Source: Moraxellaceae bacterium (GTDB taxonomy: Bacteria > Pseudomonadota > Gammaproteobacteria > Pseudomonadales > Ketobacteraceae). From it: 8,853 nt of DNA. Position 1 is the stretch's first letter. Each line of letters starts with the position of its first letter. The notes beneath the pieces are model-generated. The model made no database searches and had not been told where the DNA came from. It saw only the letters and a program-made list of their open reading frames with translations. The stretch is taken from positions 33,996 through 42,848 of the forward strand of contig NVVG01000010.1 in the NCBI GenBank assembly GCA_002402125.1, read 5' to 3'. Made by a program: the position numbers and the translations under genes. Of the stretch, positions 5,743-8,853 are shown piece after piece.

Positions 5743-8127
5743 ATGACTACCAAGACAAAAAGGAAAAGCAGCAAGAAAACAAAACCCAGCTTCGGATCAG
5801 CCAAAAAAACAATAGATTCAACCCAACAAGAAGACAGTCCTGCAATTAAGGCGCTATTGGAGAGTGGCGTTGCTTTTCACAACAAAGGTAATATGCAACA
5901 GGCTTTGGACTCTTATAAAAGCGTACTAGCCATGGCGCCGGGACACCCTGACGCAAATCATTTACTTGGGATATTAATGAATCAAACCGGCGACTCCAAA
6001 TCTGCCATCTTACTTATCCGAAAAGCCATTGAAAAAAAGCCCACAGCAGCAAAATTCCATAACAATCTTGGATTAGCCTACAAGCTCGACCGCAGAACAA
6101 TGGAAGCAGCGTCAAGCTTTAGAAAGGCCATCAATCTTGACCTCGCTTATGCTGGCCCCTACTTAAACCTTGCCCAATTGCTAACGGAAGAAAAAAAATA
6201 TACCGATGCCATCAAACAATATGAAATCGCCTTGGAATTGGCAACTGACAAGTCCGGGGTACTAACAAAACTCTCTTCGTCTTATTTAGAACAAGGCAAC
6301 ATTCCAAAAGCACTAGAAAATGCGGAAAATGCAAGTTCATATCTTCTGCCCCATTTCATGGAAATATTGCATAGAGAAATGGATTCAGTCATTGCAGCAA
6401 GTGACGAAGTCAAAACACTATTCAAAATTGGGATAATTTTTCAGCTATTCTCAATGCCCTATTATGCTGGTCTCTGTATGATCAAGGCAATTGCACTAGA
6501 TCCAAACTGCGCAGCAGCATATGGGCAGTTTACCAGCATTGCTAGCGCAAAAATAATGCCTACAAAAAATAACATTCACGCTGCGCTTATTGAAAAAACA
6601 ACATCCGATATACTCGCTAGAAACGATATGAAGCACGACACTATGCGGGACCAAGTCATTTCGATCATCGATATTGAAGGTGCCAAAGCAGATATCGATG
6701 CTTTCACCATAACCAGTGATGAGAATGCACTTAGCTTTATTCAAGAGAACCAGCGCCTGCTAGAAATATTCTCAACCCACTGTTTCTTGCAGCTGCTAAA
6801 AAGCAGCAGCATCAACAATCTTTTGGTAGAAAAACTGCTTACCAAAATTAGGCGTTGCTTATTTTTCGCAATGTTACATCAGGATAGCCCTAGCCAATTA
6901 ACTGATCAATTTGGGCCGTTGATAATTTCATTGGCGTACCAAAACTTCTTAAATGAATATGTATTTTTCATTGATCAAGATGAATTATTCTCTATAGACG
7001 CGTTTGAAGAAAAGGCAAAAAACAATATAAGTGATAACACATCGGATGCAATATTATATGTAGCAATGCTGGCATGCTACAGGTCACTGGAATACTACCC
7101 AACTATTTCTGAAATGATTAGTAATAGACAGACCCCATCAATGTCTGACATCGAAGGTTTAATTACACTACAAATAACCAATCCAAAAAAAGAAAAAGAG
7201 ATTGCCAAATCAATCAAGCAGTTCAAAGTCATTGAAAACATAACCTCAAAATTGGTTCGACAACAATATGAAGAAAACCCCTATCCCCGCTGGGCGTCGA
7301 CATTTAGGCTACCCCCTAAATCACCTAGAATAATAATAGCGAAGGGTATATATCCGAACCTACCCGACGACTCTTCAACATTAGAAAACCCAAGAGTACT
7401 CATCGCCGGTTGTGGTACTGGACAACACCCGATTAGTTGCGCTGTATCTTATGCCAACTCGTCGGTACTCGCCGTTGATCTAAGTTTGGCGAGTCTATCG
7501 TATGCACAGCGAAAAGCAGACGAGCTTAACCTCAATAACATAGAGTTTATGCAAGCCGATATATTGGACCTAGGAGGACTGAACGAACAGTTTGATATCA
7601 TTGAAAGTTCAGGCGTGCTACACCACATGAAGGAGCCAATTGCCGGTTGGAAAGTGCTGGAGAAATTATTAAAACCAAATGGCATGATGAAAATCGGCCT
7701 CTATAGTGAGTTAGCAAGAGCAAACGTTGTCGCAAGCAGAAATATCATTGCAGAACAACATTACCCATCCACACCTGAAGGCATAAGAGAATGTAGAGAA
7801 TATATTAAAGGGCTGGACGACAACAATATTGTAAAATCTGTCATTCAATGGAATGATTTCTTTTCTACCTCAATGATACGAGACTTAATCTTTCATTCAA
7901 TGGAGCACCGGATTACGCTACCGCAAATCGACAAAATACTATCGGAACTGAATCTTGAATTCATGGGTTTCTGTGTATTCAATGGCGATTGTAAATCCCG
8001 CTATCTAGAGCAATTCCCAGACGACAAAACTGCAACATCATTGACCAACTGGCATACCTTTGAAACACAATTCCCGAATACCTTTAAGGGCATGTACCAG
8101 TTCTGGCTAAGAAAAAAGGCGCCGTAA
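5743..8127 (+). CDS. TPR-repeat class I SAM-dependent methyltransferase
   Basis: This 794-residue protein has no signal peptide and is predicted cytoplasmic. It begins with a Lys/Ser-rich disordered tail (1-25). About five TPR units follow (35-204), with typical G-x-A-Y and A-x-x-x-P spacing. A helical middle region (about 225-500) includes QNFLNEYVFF (400-409). Then comes YEENPYPRW (509-517), a motif I associate with TPR-methyltransferase proteins. The Rossmann-fold methyltransferase has motif I AGCGTGQ (555-561), acidic D579 in AVDLS after strand 2, D606 in QADIL, and SSGVLHHM (622-629). A conserved-looking tail has RDLIFHSMEHR (713-723) and ends near FKGMYQFWLRK. The cofactor fold is clear; the acceptor is not. 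Related fusions are uncharacterised to my knowledge, and protein or glycan methylation linked to surface structures is only a hypothesis. It starts 34 bases after the previous stop with a weak GGA ribosome site at 5734-5736, and is followed by a tandem paralogue. Confidence 0.85.
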   Translation: MTTKTKRKSSKKTKPSFGSAKKTIDSTQQEDSPAIKALLESGVAFHNKGNMQQALDSYKSVLAMAPGHPDANHLLGILMNQTGDSKSAILLIRKAIEKKPTAAKFHNNLGLAYKLDRRTMEAASSFRKAINLDLAYAGPYLNLAQLLTEEKKYTDAIKQYEIALELATDKSGVLTKLSSSYLEQGNIPKALENAENASSYLLPHFMEILHREMDSVIAASDEVKTLFKIGIIFQLFSMPYYAGLCMIKAIALDPNCAAAYGQFTSIASAKIMPTKNNIHAALIEKTTSDILARNDMKHDTMRDQVISIIDIEGAKADIDAFTITSDENALSFIQENQRLLEIFSTHCFLQLLKSSSINNLLVEKLLTKIRRCLFFAMLHQDSPSQLTDQFGPLIISLAYQNFLNEYVFFIDQDELFSIDAFEEKAKNNISDNTSDAILYVAMLACYRSLEYYPTISEMISNRQTPSMSDIEGLITLQITNPKKEKEIAKSIKQFKVIENITSKLVRQQYEENPYPRWASTFRLPPKSPRIIIAKGIYPNLPDDSSTLENPRVLIAGCGTGQHPISCAVSYANSSVLAVDLSLASLSYAQRKADELNLNNIEFMQADILDLGGLNEQFDIIESSGVLHHMKEPIAGWKVLEKLLKPNGMMKIGLYSELARANVVASRNIIAEQHYPSTPEGIRECREYIKGLDDNNIVKSVIQWNDFFSTSMIRDLIFHSMEHRITLPQIDKILSELNLEFMGFCVFNGDCKSRYLEQFPDDKTATSLTNWHTFETQFPNTFKGMYQFWLRKKAP

Positions 8128-8141
8128 GGCATACAATATCA

Positions 8142-8154
8142 GTTAACTATTAAC
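8142..8154. repeat. Small inverted repeat between the two TPR genes
   Basis: GTTAA-CTA-TTAAC is a 5-bp dyad in the 38-base gap between the two TPR-methyltransferase genes. It is AT-rich with no following T-run, so it is not a terminator and may be chance. Confidence 0.2.
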
Positions 8155-8165
8155 AGGTCCGCATT

Positions 8166-8853
8166 ATGGCTATAAAGGAAATAGATCCCAAAACATTGCT
8201 TGGAGATAATCCCGCCATAAAGGAATTACTAAAAATTGGCGTGCACTCCCATCAGCAGGGGAAAATTCAGCAAGCCTCTGATGCCTATATCCGTGCCCTA
8301 TCGATAGATCCAGATCACCCGGATACAAATCACTTATTGGGGGTCTTAAACAATCAGATAGGCAATCCCAAAACGGCAATTTTGCTGATAGGTAAAGCCA
8401 TAGCGCAGAAGCCCACTGTAGATAAATTCCACAACAATCTTGGACTAGCCTACAAATTAGAACATAGAATAACTGAAGCGACCGCAAGCTTTGCAAAAGC
8501 GATTGAGCTAAACCCGAAATATGAGATGGCTTATCTAAATCTTGGCCAAATGCTAATGGAAAACCAGCATTTTGATGAAGCCATAAAACAATACCATAGC
8601 GCCTTACAATTGACATCCAATAAACCCGGCATATTACTTAAAATAGCCGCCCTATATGTCGAACAAAATGTACTTTCACTAGCACTAAAAACTACTGAAG
8701 ATCTAATTTCAACTCTCACACCCCACTATCAAGAAGAACTCAATAACAATATTGGAAAGTTAGAATCTACAATCACTGAGGTTAAACAGCTGTTTAAAAT
8801 AGGTTTGATTTTTAAGCGCTTTTCCAATCATTACTATGCAGCCATATGCATGG
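8166..8853 (+). CDS. Second TPR-methyltransferase paralogue (3' end beyond the window)
   Basis: From an ATG at 8166, 229 codons read open to the window edge; AGG at 8155-8157 is a plausible ribosome site. The product begins MAIKEIDPKTLLGDNPAIKE and aligns collinearly, without large gaps, with the preceding protein. Over one 63-residue stretch (residues 68-130 of the upstream protein) I count 44 identities by eye, including KFHNNLGLAYKL, and the match continues to FKIGLIFKRFS near the edge. It has the same run of TPRs but a shorter N-terminus lacking the Lys-rich tail. The methyltransferase half is not in the window, so its presence is inferred from the paralogy. The gap to the upstream gene is only 38 bases, with no terminator, so the two are very likely co-transcribed. 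The pair looks like a tandem duplication followed by divergence. Confidence 0.85.
   Translation, partial: MAIKEIDPKTLLGDNPAIKELLKIGVHSHQQGKIQQASDAYIRALSIDPDHPDTNHLLGVLNNQIGNPKTAILLIGKAIAQKPTVDKFHNNLGLAYKLEHRITEATASFAKAIELNPKYEMAYLNLGQMLMENQHFDEAIKQYHSALQLTSNKPGILLKIAALYVEQNVLSLALKTTEDLISTLTPHYQEELNNNIGKLESTITEVKQLFKIGLIFKRFSNHYYAAICM

Noticed and set aside
8115..8130. GGCGCC palindrome at the end of the first methyltransferase gene as a terminator
   Set aside because: The arms are only three bases each, there is no loop and no T-run; the next gene starts 38 bases later in the same direction.
8170..8719. Minus-strand frames of 148 and 62 codons near the right end
   Set aside because: They overlap the plus-strand TPR paralogue, which is supported by clear protein-level similarity to its neighbour.

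Overview
The window looks like a piece of chromosome from an aquatic or marine gammaproteobacterium with polar-flagellum-type regulation. This is an inference from three things: a FlgT-like lipoprotein, two back-to-back sigma-54 (-24/-12) promoter motifs, and moderately AT-rich coding sequence. No rRNA, tRNA, transposase, integrase or CRISPR array is visible, and coding density is high.

Layout. Positions 1-1200 (minus strand) hold an incomplete gene for an outer-membrane-type lipoprotein with a very acidic linker followed by FlgT-like (flagellar H-ring) middle and C-terminal regions. Positions 1201-1494 form a divergent control region. It carries one good sigma-54 promoter motif on each strand, an 8-bp inverted repeat between them and a short GC-rich hairpin in the rightward leader. 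From 1495 rightwards, four genes lie in one direction and are tightly packed: (1) a 1046-residue exported protein that looks like a fimbrial-usher-type outer-membrane barrel, extended by two small beta domains, a Pro/Thr/Lys linker and a C-terminal peptidoglycan-binding SPOR domain; (2) a 358-residue exported protein with a glycine-zipper segment and acidic/coiled-coil regions, starting inside the stop codon of gene 1; (3) a 794-residue cytoplasmic TPR plus class I SAM-dependent methyltransferase protein; (4) the first 229 codons of a second protein that is a clear tandem paralogue of gene 3 and runs off the window.

How the parts may work together. The sequence supports a single sigma-54-controlled divergent regulon that combines three envelope proteins (a lipid-anchored FlgT-like protein, an outer-membrane barrel tethered to peptidoglycan, and a glycine-zipper/coiled-coil partner) with at least two cytoplasmic TPR-methyltransferases. 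A reasonable hypothesis is an envelope machine tied to the flagellum or another surface appendage, whose subunit or glycan is methylated before export. No substrate, fimbrial subunit, pilus chaperone or flagellin gene is visible, so the function remains open. This cluster is the best candidate here for an undescribed system.
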